DNA of 64,000 nucleotides. It comes from Alcanivorax sp. S6407. Its GTDB lineage: Bacteria; Pseudomonadota; Gammaproteobacteria; Pseudomonadales; Alcanivoracaceae. Under the pieces are notes generated by a model. That model was not told the DNA's origin. It did not search any database and was given only the letters and a program-made list of their open reading frames with translations. Position 1 is the first letter of the stretch. Each line of letters begins with the position of its first letter. Shown piece after piece: positions 52,579 to 60,873 of this stretch. Made by a program: the position numbers and the translations under genes. The DNA lies in NCBI RefSeq assembly GCF_023016115.1, contig NZ_JALKBH010000002.1, forward strand, positions 1,016,624-1,080,623, given 5' to 3'.

Positions 52579-53901
52579 ATGAGCCTCAAACATAAACTGA
52601 TGCCCCTGTTTGCCGGGCTGATCACCAGTGAAGGCCTGCAACAGTTACGCCGGCGACTGCTGGAATGGCGCCGACTCTTGCGCCGCCAGCCACATCAGGC
52701 AACCTTCTATTTTCGCATTGATGACCCCTACTCGGTGCTGATGGCCCAGGTGCTTCCCCGCTTTGCCCGCCATTTCGGTATCCAGATTACCCCGCGCGTG
52801 ATGCTCTATCTGGATCAGCAGATGTATCCCGCCGCGGATATGCTGGCTGAGCTGGCACCCCGGGATGCCCGCCAACTGGCCGACTTGCATGGGCTGGATT
52901 TTCCTGCCGACTGGCATCTGCCGCAGCGGGAAGTGAGTCTGGCGGCAACCCGCTGCCTGCTTCACCATGAAAAGGACGAGCGTTTCTGGAGCCTGGCCGC
53001 CGCGCTGGCCGATGCCCTCTGGCGCCATGACCACGGCAAACTGGAAGCCCTGCTCAACGAGCACGGACAGATGCCCGCGGACCAGGCACAACTGGCCCTG
53101 GAGGCCCGCCGCGACCAGTTCCTCAGCGACGGCCATTACCTCACCGGCACCCTGCTCTATGAGGGTGAATGGTACTGGAGCGTAGAGCGGCTCGATCATC
53201 TGGGCCACCGTCTTAATGAAATGGGACTTGGCTCCCAGGACTGGCCGCTGCCTTATGGTCGTGCCAAACGGGCCCAAATGAGCCACAGCGAACCCGCACT
53301 GAAGGGCAAACCCCTGGTGCTGTTCTTTTCGTTCCGCAGCCCCTACTCCTATCTCGCCCTGTCCCGCGCCTATGCACTGGCGGATCACTACGGACTGGAC
53401 CTGAAGATCCGCCCGGTATTGCCCATGGTCATGCGCGGGCTGAGCGTACCAAAGGAAAAGCGCTTCTACATTCTCAAGGATGCCGCCCGGGAAGCACGGC
53501 TTCACCAGGTGCCCTTTGGCCGGGTCTGTGATCCGGTCGGACCCGGGGTGGAGCGCTGCATGGCCCTGTGGCCCTTTGCGGAAAAGGAAGGGCGTCTGCG
53601 TGAATGGCTGCGGGCCGCCGCCACCGGCATCTGGAGCAAAGGCATCAATGCTGCCAGCGACAATGGCCTGAAGTTCCTGGTGGAAACCGCCGGTCTGGAC
53701 TGGAACCGGGCCCGCCGCTGGCTGGATGACGACAGCTGGCGCGATCGCGCCGAAGATAACCGCAACGCCATGATGGCCGCCGGCAGCTGGGGCGTGCCCA
53801 CCTTTTTGACACAAGATGACATGGTCTGGGGACAGGATCGTTTTGCGATAATCGAGCGCAGCCTGCTAGCCTCAGTCTCACGCGAGAGCGACGGCGATTG
53901 A
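52579..53901 (+). CDS. Tandem DsbA-fold protein (HCCA-isomerase-like fusion)
   Basis: A 440-residue protein with two thioredoxin/DsbA-fold domains in one chain. Domain 1 (about residues 35-215) begins TFYFRIDDPYSVLMAQVLP; domain 2 (about 245-430) begins LFFSFRSPYSYLALSRAY, the standard start of 2-hydroxychromene-2-carboxylate isomerase-type proteins, and ends SWGVPTFL (cis-Pro loop). Neither has CxxC; the Ser of SPYSY would bind glutathione instead. No signal peptide. ATG 52579 has AAGGAG upstream. A glutathione-dependent isomerase role is inferred. Confidence 0.75.
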   Translation: MSLKHKLMPLFAGLITSEGLQQLRRRLLEWRRLLRRQPHQATFYFRIDDPYSVLMAQVLPRFARHFGIQITPRVMLYLDQQMYPAADMLAELAPRDARQLADLHGLDFPADWHLPQREVSLAATRCLLHHEKDERFWSLAAALADALWRHDHGKLEALLNEHGQMPADQAQLALEARRDQFLSDGHYLTGTLLYEGEWYWSVERLDHLGHRLNEMGLGSQDWPLPYGRAKRAQMSHSEPALKGKPLVLFFSFRSPYSYLALSRAYALADHYGLDLKIRPVLPMVMRGLSVPKEKRFYILKDAAREARLHQVPFGRVCDPVGPGVERCMALWPFAEKEGRLREWLRAAATGIWSKGINAASDNGLKFLVETAGLDWNRARRWLDDDSWRDRAEDNRNAMMAAGSWGVPTFLTQDDMVWGQDRFAIIERSLLASVSRESDGD

Positions 53902-53945
53902 GGTAGTCTGCCGAAGCGGGGTTGGCGGCCGCGACGACAAGATCG

Positions 53946-54107
53946 AGTTGAAAGTTCAAAGTTTAAAGTTGAAAAGCGCGGGAAGGGTTTATCGAGAACC
54001 TTAATGCCCTGCCCGCGAACCTTAACCGTGAAGCGCGGGGCACCAGAGCTGGAAATTGCCAGGCCCTGTCTTCGCGTTTCAACTTTGAACTTTGAACTTT
54101 CAACTGA
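53946..54107. repeat. Inverted pair of 7-bp-period arrays between the DsbA-fold and MAPEG genes
   Basis: Left 53946-53980 (agttgaa, agttcaa, agtttaa) and right 54073-54107 (caacttt, gaacttt twice, caactga), inverted. The middle has more self-pairing, including two gaacctta words and gcgcggg/cccgcg. The genes here are co-directional. Confidence 0.8.
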
Positions 54108-54161
54108 ACCTGACTCTGCCTGCCAGCCCCCACACATTTTAAAATAACCAAGGAGAACTTC

Positions 54162-54548
54162 ATGACCGTTGCTTACTGGTGCGTGCTTGCCGCACTTTTT
54201 CTGCCCTACCTGTCTACCATGATCGCCAAGGCCACCAGCGGCTTTGGTCTCAAGGAAAATCATAACCCCCGTGAATTCCTGGAACAGCAGCAGGGGGCCA
54301 GCAAACGCGCCCACTGGGCCCAGCAGAACGGCTTTGAAGTCACTCCCGCCTTTGCCGCAGCGGTGATCATCGCCCACCTGGCCGCCACCTCTGCACAGCC
54401 CACCATCGACGGCATTGCGCTCGCCTTTGTGGTCAGCCGTCTGCTGTTCACCCTCTGCTATGTAGCCGACTGGGCCAGCGCCCGTACCGTGGTATGGCTG
54501 TTCGGCATGGGCTGTATTGTTGCCCTGTTTGTTGGCGTTAGCAGCTAA
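54162..54548 (+). CDS. MAPEG-family membrane protein
   Basis: A 128-residue protein with four hydrophobic segments and the family marks NPREFLEQQQGASKRAHWAQQ near residues 35-55 (polar loop) and AFVVSRLLFTLCYVADWASAR near 88-108. MAPEG proteins include glutathione transferases and eicosanoid enzymes; the bacterial small-MAPEG role is unclear. A predicted ribosome site (AAGGAGA) precedes it. It lies next to a glutathione-type DsbA-fold protein, which fits a detoxification theme (inference). Confidence 0.85.
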   Translation: MTVAYWCVLAALFLPYLSTMIAKATSGFGLKENHNPREFLEQQQGASKRAHWAQQNGFEVTPAFAAAVIIAHLAATSAQPTIDGIALAFVVSRLLFTLCYVADWASARTVVWLFGMGCIVALFVGVSS

Positions 54549-54554
54549 AAGGCA

Positions 54555-54644
54555 GTGTCGAGTTGCGAGGAACGAGTTTCGAAAGGCAAAAATCGAAGCC
54601 CTGTTTGAGCTTTGCGCTACTCGTAACTCCAAACTCGGGTCTCG
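54555..54644. repeat. Inverted pair of 7-bp-period arrays after the MAPEG gene
   Basis: Left 54555-54589 (gtgtcga, gttgcga, ggaacga, gtttcga) and right 54617-54644 (ctactcg, taactcc, aaactcg, ggtctcg), of the cgagttt family, ending 6 bp before the ferredoxin-reductase start. Genes are co-directional. Confidence 0.75.
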
Positions 54645-54650
54645 CCCCTG

Positions 54651-55643
54651 ATGACGACCTTCACCATCATCGTCAACGGCAAGGGCTCTTTCCCCTGCCG
54701 TGACGACCAGAAAATTATTGAAGCCGGCCAGTTGGCCGGCTTCAGTTTTCCCATGGCCTGCCGCAACGGCAATTGCCTGCGCTGCGAGGGCGCGCTCACC
54801 GCCGGTCACGTTCAGCAAAAAAACCACACCATTCATGCGGGCGAAGCCGGCAGCACTGAGGTGTTATACTGCGTTGCCCAGCCCTTGAGCGATTGCGAGA
54901 TTAGCGTGTCTGATGTGACAGCCCCCGGTGAACTGCCGGTGCATACCCTGAACTGCCAGATCGGCCAGATTGAGTCGCTCAATCACGATGTCAGCCGGGT
55001 GTGGCTGTTGCTGCCCGCCGGCAAGCGCATCCAGTGGCATGCCGGGCAGTATCTGATGCTCAATCTGCATGGCGAGTGCTACCCGTTTTCCATCGCCAAT
55101 GTCTGCCAGGGCCGTCAACTCGAGCTCCATGTCCGCCATGGCGACGACAACAGCGCCGCCCGCGACATCATGGCCAGCCTCAACCAGGACAGCACCGTCA
55201 GTGTGACCCTGCCCGCCGGGATTCGCTTCATTGATGCCGCGCCCAACCAGCCGGTGTGGTTCATCTGCGGCTCTACCGGGTTCGCCCCGGTGAAGGCCAT
55301 GATCGAGCGTCTGGTGGAGCTGGACTTTCAGCAACCGGTGCGGTTGTTCTGGGGCGCACGCGTGGCCGAGGATCTGTATCTCACCGACCCGCTTCGGGAC
55401 TGGACCAGCCAGCTCAGGGATTTCGAAGGCACCACCGCGCTCTCGGACATGCACCACCCCGATCATGAGCAGGGCCTGGTGCACGAAGCCGCCCTCGCCG
55501 CCCTCAGCGAACCGGAACTCCCCCTGTTCTTTCTCGGCGGCTCCCCGCCCATGGCCTGGGCGGTATTCGATGCCTTGGTAGAAGAAGGCGTGCCCGCAGA
55601 AAACATCCACTCCGACGTATTCGATTACGCGCCACGGGATTGA
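54651..55643 (+). CDS. Ferredoxin-NAD(P)H flavin reductase fusion
   Basis: A 330-residue electron-transfer protein. The N-terminal plant-type [2Fe-2S] domain has Cys in the C-x4-C-x2-C pattern (ACRNGNCLRCEG near residues 35-46) and a fourth Cys in VLYCVA near 73-78. The FAD domain follows (YPFSIAN near 143-149), then the NAD(P) domain (FICGSTGFAPVKAM near 203-216, FFLGGSPPMAW near 297-307). The domain order matches reductases that feed electrons to oxygenases and to CDP-deoxyglucoseen-type enzymes. No oxygenase is adjacent, so the partner is unknown. Confidence 0.85.
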   Translation: MTTFTIIVNGKGSFPCRDDQKIIEAGQLAGFSFPMACRNGNCLRCEGALTAGHVQQKNHTIHAGEAGSTEVLYCVAQPLSDCEISVSDVTAPGELPVHTLNCQIGQIESLNHDVSRVWLLLPAGKRIQWHAGQYLMLNLHGECYPFSIANVCQGRQLELHVRHGDDNSAARDIMASLNQDSTVSVTLPAGIRFIDAAPNQPVWFICGSTGFAPVKAMIERLVELDFQQPVRLFWGARVAEDLYLTDPLRDWTSQLRDFEGTTALSDMHHPDHEQGLVHEAALAALSEPELPLFFLGGSPPMAWAVFDALVEEGVPAENIHSDVFDYAPRD

Positions 55644-55676
55644 TTGAAAGCGGGGACTCCCGGAGCCCCCCTTATG

Positions 55677-55840
55677 CCGAAGGAGCCTGCCTGCAGGCGA
55701 TCCGAGCCCAAGCGAGGCAAGGGTCGAGAAGCGAGGGACGCGTTTCGAGTTGCGAAAACCTTTCAACCTGGTGTTTTTGCCTTTCGAAACTCGTACCTCG
55801 TTACTCGCTTTTATCGCCTGCAGGCAGGCTCCTACGGCGA
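55677..55840. repeat. Nested REP-like inverted repeat enclosing 7-bp-period arrays, before hemY
   Basis: Outer arm 55677-55717 (ccgaaggagcctgcctgcag...) pairs with 55813-55840 (atcgcctgcaggcaggctcc...). Inside are 55723-55757 (gtcgaga, agcgagg, ttcgagt, tgcgaaa) and 55781-55808 (ctttcga, aactcgt, acctcgt, tactcgc). Third copy of the composite seen at 41935 and 46265. Confidence 0.8.
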
Positions 55841-55857
55841 AAGGGCCCTCTGTGGTC

Positions 55858-55900
55858 AAAACAAAAAAGCCGCGCCCAATGGGCGCGGCTTTTTTGTTTT
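55858..55900. terminator. Symmetrical terminator between the reductase and hemY
   Basis: Twenty-base perfect arms around aat, with core gccgcgccc, A6/T6 and outer aaaac/gtttt. It serves the two convergent genes. Confidence 0.9.
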
Positions 55901-55903
55901 GGG

Positions 55904-55938
55904 GCGTGTCGCATGCAGCGTGATGCGTGCCGCGTCTC
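55904..55938. repeat. 7-bp-period array directly after hemY (minus strand)
   Basis: Read on the minus strand it begins with GGAGACGC right after the hemY TAG and continues gcgtgcc, gcgtgat, gcatgca on the plus strand. It belongs to the family following asmA and the phosphate transporter. Confidence 0.75.
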
Positions 55939-57165
55939 CTACACCGCCTTGTCTGGCATGGGCAAGGCCGGCAATTCGCCCTGCAGTTTGTCGAGGCGCT
56001 TCTCGAACGTCTTCATGGCCTTGCTGGAATCTCCCAGAGCCTGATAAAGGCGGGACAGCTCTGCCAGCGCCGTGGCGCTCTGGCTGGAGTTGGCGGCGGC
56101 TTCGAAGAAGCCCTGGGCCTTGCCCCACAGGCGGGCCTTCAGCGCTACCCGGCCGGCGGTGATCAGTACCGCGGCGTTTCCCGGCCGCTGCTCCAGCCAG
56201 CGCTCCAGAATCTGCAGAAGCTCATCGGGAGAGACTTCATCAATCGCCTCCAGCACCGGAGGCAGGCGATCATCCCACTGCCGATCGAGCTGTTCACGGA
56301 CCAGGTTAAGCGCTCCCTTGCCACCCCCCAGCTGGGCCAGGAAGCCGGTGTAGCGAGCCACCATGGCCGGATCATTCTTGAGCTGCACCGGCACGTCCTT
56401 CCACAGCTTGCGCAACTCCTCGCGACGGCTGTCGGCATCATTGAAGCCAGGTTTACGGGCGGTCTCCTGCAGCAGGGCCAGCCAGGCACGTCGCTCCCGG
56501 CGAGACTCGCCATCTCCAAACGCCCGCTTGAGCCTGGGCATCAGCTTGCACAGCGCTATCCAGTCGCGCTGGCTTTCCAGCACCTGGGCATAGGTCCGCA
56601 GAATACGCTTGTTGCGTGGTGCCATGTCCGCCAGCACCTTGAGTTCTTCCCGGGCTTGATCAGGATAGCCATCATCCAGCGCAAAACGCGCCTTCATCAG
56701 GCCCGCGACCAGCCGGCCGCGGTGGTCACTACCCGCCTTTTCCAGATAACGCTGAGTCGCTTCCACATTCTCCTGCTCCTGAGCCGCTTCTGCCGCCAGC
56801 AGCCAGGCCAGCAGCGGCCAGTCACCGTCCTCACCGGCAGCCACCAACAGACGCTCGGACTTGTCCAGCTCGCCATCCACCAGCTGCAGAAAACCGCTGC
56901 GCAAACGGCGAGCGGCCACCGCTTTTTTCCAGCGCCGGGTGGCGCGGAGAGGCTCAAGAGTATTCCAGGCGGCATTGCCCAACAGGGTCAACACCACCAG
57001 AGCCACCGCTGACACGATCAGCATCAGAACCACGAATCCCAGGGTGGTATCCATGGAGAAATCATCACGGATCACCAGTACATAGCCGGAGTCCGCCGCC
57101 ATCCAGCGCCCCAGCCCGAGGGCCGCGATCAGCGCGATGACGATCAGCAGGACGACTTTCTTCAT
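55939..57165 (-). CDS. hemY: HemY-like tetratricopeptide membrane protein
   Basis: A 408-residue inner-membrane protein: two N-terminal helices (about residues 4-22 and 42-65) and a cytoplasmic TPR-rich region (about 100-390). This is the HemY of hemCDXY operons, unrelated to protoporphyrinogen oxidase HemY of Gram-positives; its role in heme synthesis is not settled. ATG 57165 overlaps hemX (ATGA). Confidence 0.9.
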   Translation of the reverse strand: MKKVVLLIVIALIAALGLGRWMAADSGYVLVIRDDFSMDTTLGFVVLMLIVSAVALVVLTLLGNAAWNTLEPLRATRRWKKAVAARRLRSGFLQLVDGELDKSERLLVAAGEDGDWPLLAWLLAAEAAQEQENVEATQRYLEKAGSDHRGRLVAGLMKARFALDDGYPDQAREELKVLADMAPRNKRILRTYAQVLESQRDWIALCKLMPRLKRAFGDGESRRERRAWLALLQETARKPGFNDADSRREELRKLWKDVPVQLKNDPAMVARYTGFLAQLGGGKGALNLVREQLDRQWDDRLPPVLEAIDEVSPDELLQILERWLEQRPGNAAVLITAGRVALKARLWGKAQGFFEAAANSSQSATALAELSRLYQALGDSSKAMKTFEKRLDKLQGELPALPMPDKAV

Positions 57166-58127
57166 GCGCCGCCCTCCTTGCGTTTGAGCGCCTCGATCGC
57201 CGCCAGCCCTGCGCCGATCTCTGGCAAGGTATAAGCTATCTGGCGACCACCCATTTCCTCGATAACCTCACGCATGTGCGAGGCACGCGGGTCGTCATTG
57301 CGGAACCATTCCTTCAGCGTCATCTCGGCGTTGCTGAGCGCCTGTTCATAAGCTTCGCCTCGCCCCTGCATCAACGCCAGCTGAGCCTGCTGCAGGCTGC
57401 CATCCAGCGTCAGGCGTACCAATGAGGCCTGCTGGGCAGACAGGGGCAGCGGCACCCGACCTTCGTGATGACGCACCGTCACCGGCATACGATCGAGCAC
57501 ATCCTGCCACCAGGGCTGGCTGACTTCCGGAGTATCCCGCTCCGGCGGGGCTTCCTCCACTGGCACCGCCAGTTCCGCCACCGTCTGGCGCAGGGCGCCC
57601 AGCTGCAGCACCATGCCCTGTACATCCACCTTGCCTGCACGGCTGAGTTTATCCATGTCCACAGCCAGTGCCTGGCGGGCAGTCAGAACCGAGGGATCAT
57701 CAATACGGGTCAGCACGCCATCGGCCGCTTCCAGCAAGCGGCGGGCCGCCAGGGCATCCTGGGTAAGTAGCAAACGCTGACTGGCCAGGCTGGCCAAAGC
57801 GCGGGCTTCGTTGATCAACCACAGTTTCTGGCCACCGGTTTTCATGTCGGTGAGCACCGCCTGGTCCTTCACCCGCTGGGCAGCCAGTTCCGCCTGCTTC
57901 TTCTCAAACCCGGCCAGCGCCCCCTGCACCTCGCTGCGCTGGGCCGCCATGTCGGCTTGCAGCGCTTCCATCTGCCCAACCACATCTGCCTTGTCAGCCT
58001 GCAGGCGCAGATATTCCTGCCAGCCCAGCCACCCACCGGCTCCAATGACGCAGGCCAGGATCAGGATGACAAGCACAAGCCAACGGGTCATACCGGTCTG
58101 GCGGGAAGAAAGACGATCCTGCGTCAT
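57162..58127 (-). CDS. hemX: HemX-like membrane protein
   Basis: A 321-residue protein with one N-terminal membrane helix (about residues 14-33), a coiled coil (about 40-80; LQADKADVVGQMEALQADMA) and the HemX domain. It was once called uroporphyrinogen-III methyltransferase by mistake; no SAM motif is seen. ATG 58127 is preceded by GGAG; the frame is open upstream to 58268 without support. It lies between hemD and hemY. Confidence 0.88.
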   Translation of the reverse strand: MTQDRLSSRQTGMTRWLVLVILILACVIGAGGWLGWQEYLRLQADKADVVGQMEALQADMAAQRSEVQGALAGFEKKQAELAAQRVKDQAVLTDMKTGGQKLWLINEARALASLASQRLLLTQDALAARRLLEAADGVLTRIDDPSVLTARQALAVDMDKLSRAGKVDVQGMVLQLGALRQTVAELAVPVEEAPPERDTPEVSQPWWQDVLDRMPVTVRHHEGRVPLPLSAQQASLVRLTLDGSLQQAQLALMQGRGEAYEQALSNAEMTLKEWFRNDDPRASHMREVIEEMGGRQIAYTLPEIGAGLAAIEALKRKEGGA

Positions 58128-58242
58128 GACAGCTCCATGATCAGATTGCGATTTATCGGACAAAAGACACCTGAAAAACCTTAATGGGGGCAAGGCCTTG
58201 TGTCCATTAAACAATGTAATGGTGTGCGCCGGACGACACCAT

Positions 58243-58944
58243 TCAGACAGGAAGGGGCAGGGCCGCAATCATATCGTCATCATGGGCGCTGGCCGCCACC
58301 CGGATCTCGCCCGAATGGTCTTCTGCAATAGCCGCCGCCACGCGCTCACCTGCGGCCACAATGCCGCAACCGCCCGGCAACTTAGACGCCACTGCCCGCC
58401 AGCTTTCCACACTGGTGATCATCACCCACTGGCAGCCAGCCGTGGGCTCGAAATCCGGGTTCGGCAAGCGCTGATAGAATGGCAAGGCTACCACCTCCGC
58501 ACCACGCGCTTTCAGGGTATCAGCCAGTAGCTCCCGGCCACTGTTACCCCGACAGATGAGGATTTTTTTCTCGTGAAGATCCTGCAGACAGGGCAGAGCC
58601 AGCACCGCTTCGCTATTGAAGCCGGCCTCCGGCACCTCCGGCTGCAGATGCCAGGTAGCCAGTTCTGCCGCCGTGGCCCGGCCCACCGCCAGCCAATGCA
58701 CTCCCACCGGCCACTGGGGCCACAGATCCGACATGGCGGTAAGCGCCAGCCTGGCGGCATTGGCGCTGGCAAAGAACACGGCGTGATACAGGTCCAGATC
58801 CATCAACACCCGCCGGGTATCGCCGCTGACCGGCAGCGGCTCGATCCGCAGCGCCGGGCAGTGGGCGGCCTGGTAACCGGCCGCCTGCAGGGCATCCATC
58901 AGCGCTTGCTGCTGCCCCGCAGGACGGGTAACCAGAATTCGCAT
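58243..58944 (-). CDS. hemD: Uroporphyrinogen-III synthase
   Basis: A 233-residue enzyme that closes hydroxymethylbilane with inversion of ring D. It begins ILVTRPAGQQQALMDALQ and has FFASANAARLAL near residues 54-65, as in the HemD family, which is poorly conserved. ATG 58944 starts 2 bp after the hemC stop. Confidence 0.93.
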   Translation of the reverse strand: MRILVTRPAGQQQALMDALQAAGYQAAHCPALRIEPLPVSGDTRRVLMDLDLYHAVFFASANAARLALTAMSDLWPQWPVGVHWLAVGRATAAELATWHLQPEVPEAGFNSEAVLALPCLQDLHEKKILICRGNSGRELLADTLKARGAEVVALPFYQRLPNPDFEPTAGCQWVMITSVESWRAVASKLPGGCGIVAAGERVAAAIAEDHSGEIRVAASAHDDDMIAALPLPV

Positions 58945-58946
58945 GA

Positions 58947-59879
58947 TCAATGCTTGTCGTACAGGGCCTTCAGGATGGCATCCGCGCCCTGGCCGAGCAG
59001 CTCCTCCGCCAGCCGCACACCCAGCTCTGCACCTTCACTCCGGTGGGCTCGCCCTTGGGCATGCAGCACCCGGCTACCATCTTCCTCGGCGACCAGGGCC
59101 CGCATCCACAGCTCATCGCCTTCCAGCAGGGCAAAGCCGGCGATGGGCACCTGACAGCCGCCTTCCAGGCGGCGATTCATGGCTCGCTCGGCCACCACCC
59201 GGTCCCAGGTATCCACATCACTGAGCGGGCTGAGCAGCTCAATGGTGCGCTCGTCCCCCTCACGACATTCGATACCCACCGCGCCCTGGCCCACCGCAGG
59301 CAGGGATTCTTCCGGCGGCATTTCGTAGCGGATACGCTCATGCATTTCCAGCCGCTTGAGACCGGCGGCCGCGAGAATAATGGCGTCGAATTCGCCAGCA
59401 TCAAGCTTGCCCAGACGAGTCTGCACATTGCCGCGCAGGCTCTTCACGACCAGATCAGGACGATTGGCCTTCACCTGGGCCTGGCGACGCAGGCTGGAGG
59501 TACCGACACAGGCGCCCAGGGGAAGCGCAGAAAGACTTTCATAGGTATTGGAGACAAAGGCATCGCGGGGGTCTTCCCGCTCACAGATCACCGGGAGCAC
59601 AAAGCCTTCCGGCAACTCCATGGGGACGTCCTTCATGGAGTGCACCGCGATGTCGGCGCGGCCATCCATCATCGCCTCTTCCAGTTCCTTCACGAACAGG
59701 CCCTTACCGCCGATCTTGGCCAGCGGGGTATCGAGAATCTTGTCCCCCTGGGTCTTGATCCGCACCAGCTCCACGCTCAAACCTTCATGCAGACTTTCCA
59801 GCCGGGCCTGAACATACTCGGCCTGCCAGATGGCCAGCGGACTGGAACGGGTAGCGATACGCAAGATTTCGCGGGACAT
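58947..59879 (-). CDS. hemC: Hydroxymethylbilane synthase (porphobilinogen deaminase)
   Basis: A 310-residue enzyme that polymerises four porphobilinogens. The dipyrromethane cofactor cysteine is in [14 protein letters not shown] near residues 236-249; [15 protein letters not shown] near 10-24 and [10 protein letters not shown] near 128-137 are typical. First gene of hemC-D-X-Y. Its upstream region holds the MITE-like element at 59914. Confidence 0.96.
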   Translation of the reverse strand: MSREILRIATRSSPLAIWQAEYVQARLESLHEGLSVELVRIKTQGDKILDTPLAKIGGKGLFVKELEEAMMDGRADIAVHSMKDVPMELPEGFVLPVICEREDPRDAFVSNTYESLSALPLGACVGTSSLRRQAQVKANRPDLVVKSLRGNVQTRLGKLDAGEFDAIILAAAGLKRLEMHERIRYEMPPEESLPAVGQGAVGIECREGDERTIELLSPLSDVDTWDRVVAERAMNRRLEGGCQVPIAGFALLEGDELWMRALVAEEDGSRVLHAQGRAHRSEGAELGVRLAEELLGQGADAILKALYDKH

Positions 59880-59913
59880 GGGGCATCCTGTTGTTCAGTT
59901 AAAAGTGGGCCTA

Positions 59914-60178
59914 GGGAGCCTCTGAACAATGCCTTGCATGCTCAGTCTTTCAGGCTGGTTCGCAATCTAGGCGCGCTTTTGAAGGTGTATGTCCATCCAT
60001 CAAAAAAGCGCAACAACGAGTGCGGGCCAGCCTGGAAGACCCGGAGGGCGCGGCCTGAAGCGCCCATCTGCTGCGCCTTGTCTCTCGGAAAGGGAACCAC
60101 CCTGACCATCGTGACAAGACACAACAGCTGAACGCTTCAGGCCGCGCTGAGTAAGCAAGGCATTGCTCAGAGGGTCCC
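59914..60178. mobile_element. MITE-like element, long copy (diverged ends)
   Basis: A 265-bp element; left end gggagcctctgaacaatgcc, right end its imperfect inverse (cattgctcagagggtccc). The interior shares blocks with 52197-52478 (cagcctggaagacccggag, gcctgaagcgc). Flanks read cta and tag, a palindromic rather than direct repeat. It stands directly upstream of hemC, so its left end may carry or displace the hemC promoter. Confidence 0.85.
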
Positions 60179-60196
60179 TAGTCTACAGGAAAAGCA

Positions 60197-60457
60197 GCGG
60201 CAAGCTTCAAGCTGCAAGCTACAACGCGCCATAAAGGGCGGGGCCTGCTTCACGTTTTGGGGCCGCGACTACGCCCCCGGACAACCCGGAGGCCCAATCA
60301 AAAACCACAAACCCTATGACTTGAACCGGCACCTAGTCTTTATAAACGACCGGGGCCGCGGCCAGACTCTGGACGCGGCCCCGGTGCTGCAGCCTTCTCA
60401 AGCCTCTCAGCCGCGTTGTCGCTTGCAGCTTGAAGCTTGTAGCTTGTAGCTTGTAGC
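60197..60457. repeat. Inverted pair of 7-bp-period arrays after the TRL-like gene
   Basis: Left 60197-60224 (gcggcaa, gcttcaa, gctgcaa, gctacaa) and right 60416-60457 (ttgtcgc, ttgcagc, ttgaagc, then ttgtagc three times). The right array ends 8 bp from the TRL-like stop. A 12-bp hairpin lies between them; 60225-60349 shows no gene. Confidence 0.8.
60350..60386 (-). terminator. GC-rich hairpin between the paired arrays
   Basis: Twelve-base perfect arms accggggccgcg/cgcggccccggt around a 13-base loop. There is no strong U-run, so it is a terminator by position rather than by a full motif. Confidence 0.55.
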
Positions 60458-60465
60458 TGTTTTTA

Positions 60466-60777
60466 TCAGTTGCCGTACACAACCACCGTATATTCCGCCA
60501 GCACCCCGAAGAAGTTCTGCGCTTCATAATCCACATGGTGGATTTCGGTAATGCCGCCGTTACGGGCTGCGGTCTGGATGGTGGCGTCGCCGGAGGCGAT
60601 CAGGCCGAGAATGGAGCGGGTGGAGGCACGGCCCACGCGGGTGGGTTTCTCGGTGGAGGCCGTCGCGGTGAGCGGCGCCTTCACATTGGCGTACAGCAGG
60701 CCGGATACCGGCATGGTGGCAGTGGCACAGCCACTGAGCAGCACGGCGCTGGCCAGCAGCATCAGGAATTTCTTCAT
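60466..60777 (-). CDS. TRL-like family lipoprotein
   Basis: A 103-residue protein with a lipoprotein signal ending LLSGC (Cys17) and the TRL-like domain (SGLLYANVKAPL near residues 25-36, GLIASGDATIQTAARNGGI near 57-75). The family is short outer-membrane or secreted lipoproteins of unknown function. It is alone between algR and a repeat region. Confidence 0.85.
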   Translation of the reverse strand: MKKFLMLLASAVLLSGCATATMPVSGLLYANVKAPLTATASTEKPTRVGRASTRSILGLIASGDATIQTAARNGGITEIHHVDYEAQNFFGVLAEYTVVVYGN

Positions 60778-60873
60778 GGCGTTTTACCTGTTGTTGTTAT
60801 TTGTTGCATACCCCAAGGAAAGCCAAGGCTAGCACGCCCGGGGACACCTGTTAATTACCCCGGACGCACTGAA

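Noticed and set aside
58128..58268. N-terminal extension of hemX
   Set aside because: Adds sequence unlike HemX; ATG 58127 has GGAG and starts the known family.
59914..60178. Target-site duplication of the MITE-like family
   Set aside because: Flanks are tga/tga at one copy, cta/tag and cta/tgg at others, so no consistent duplication can be stated.
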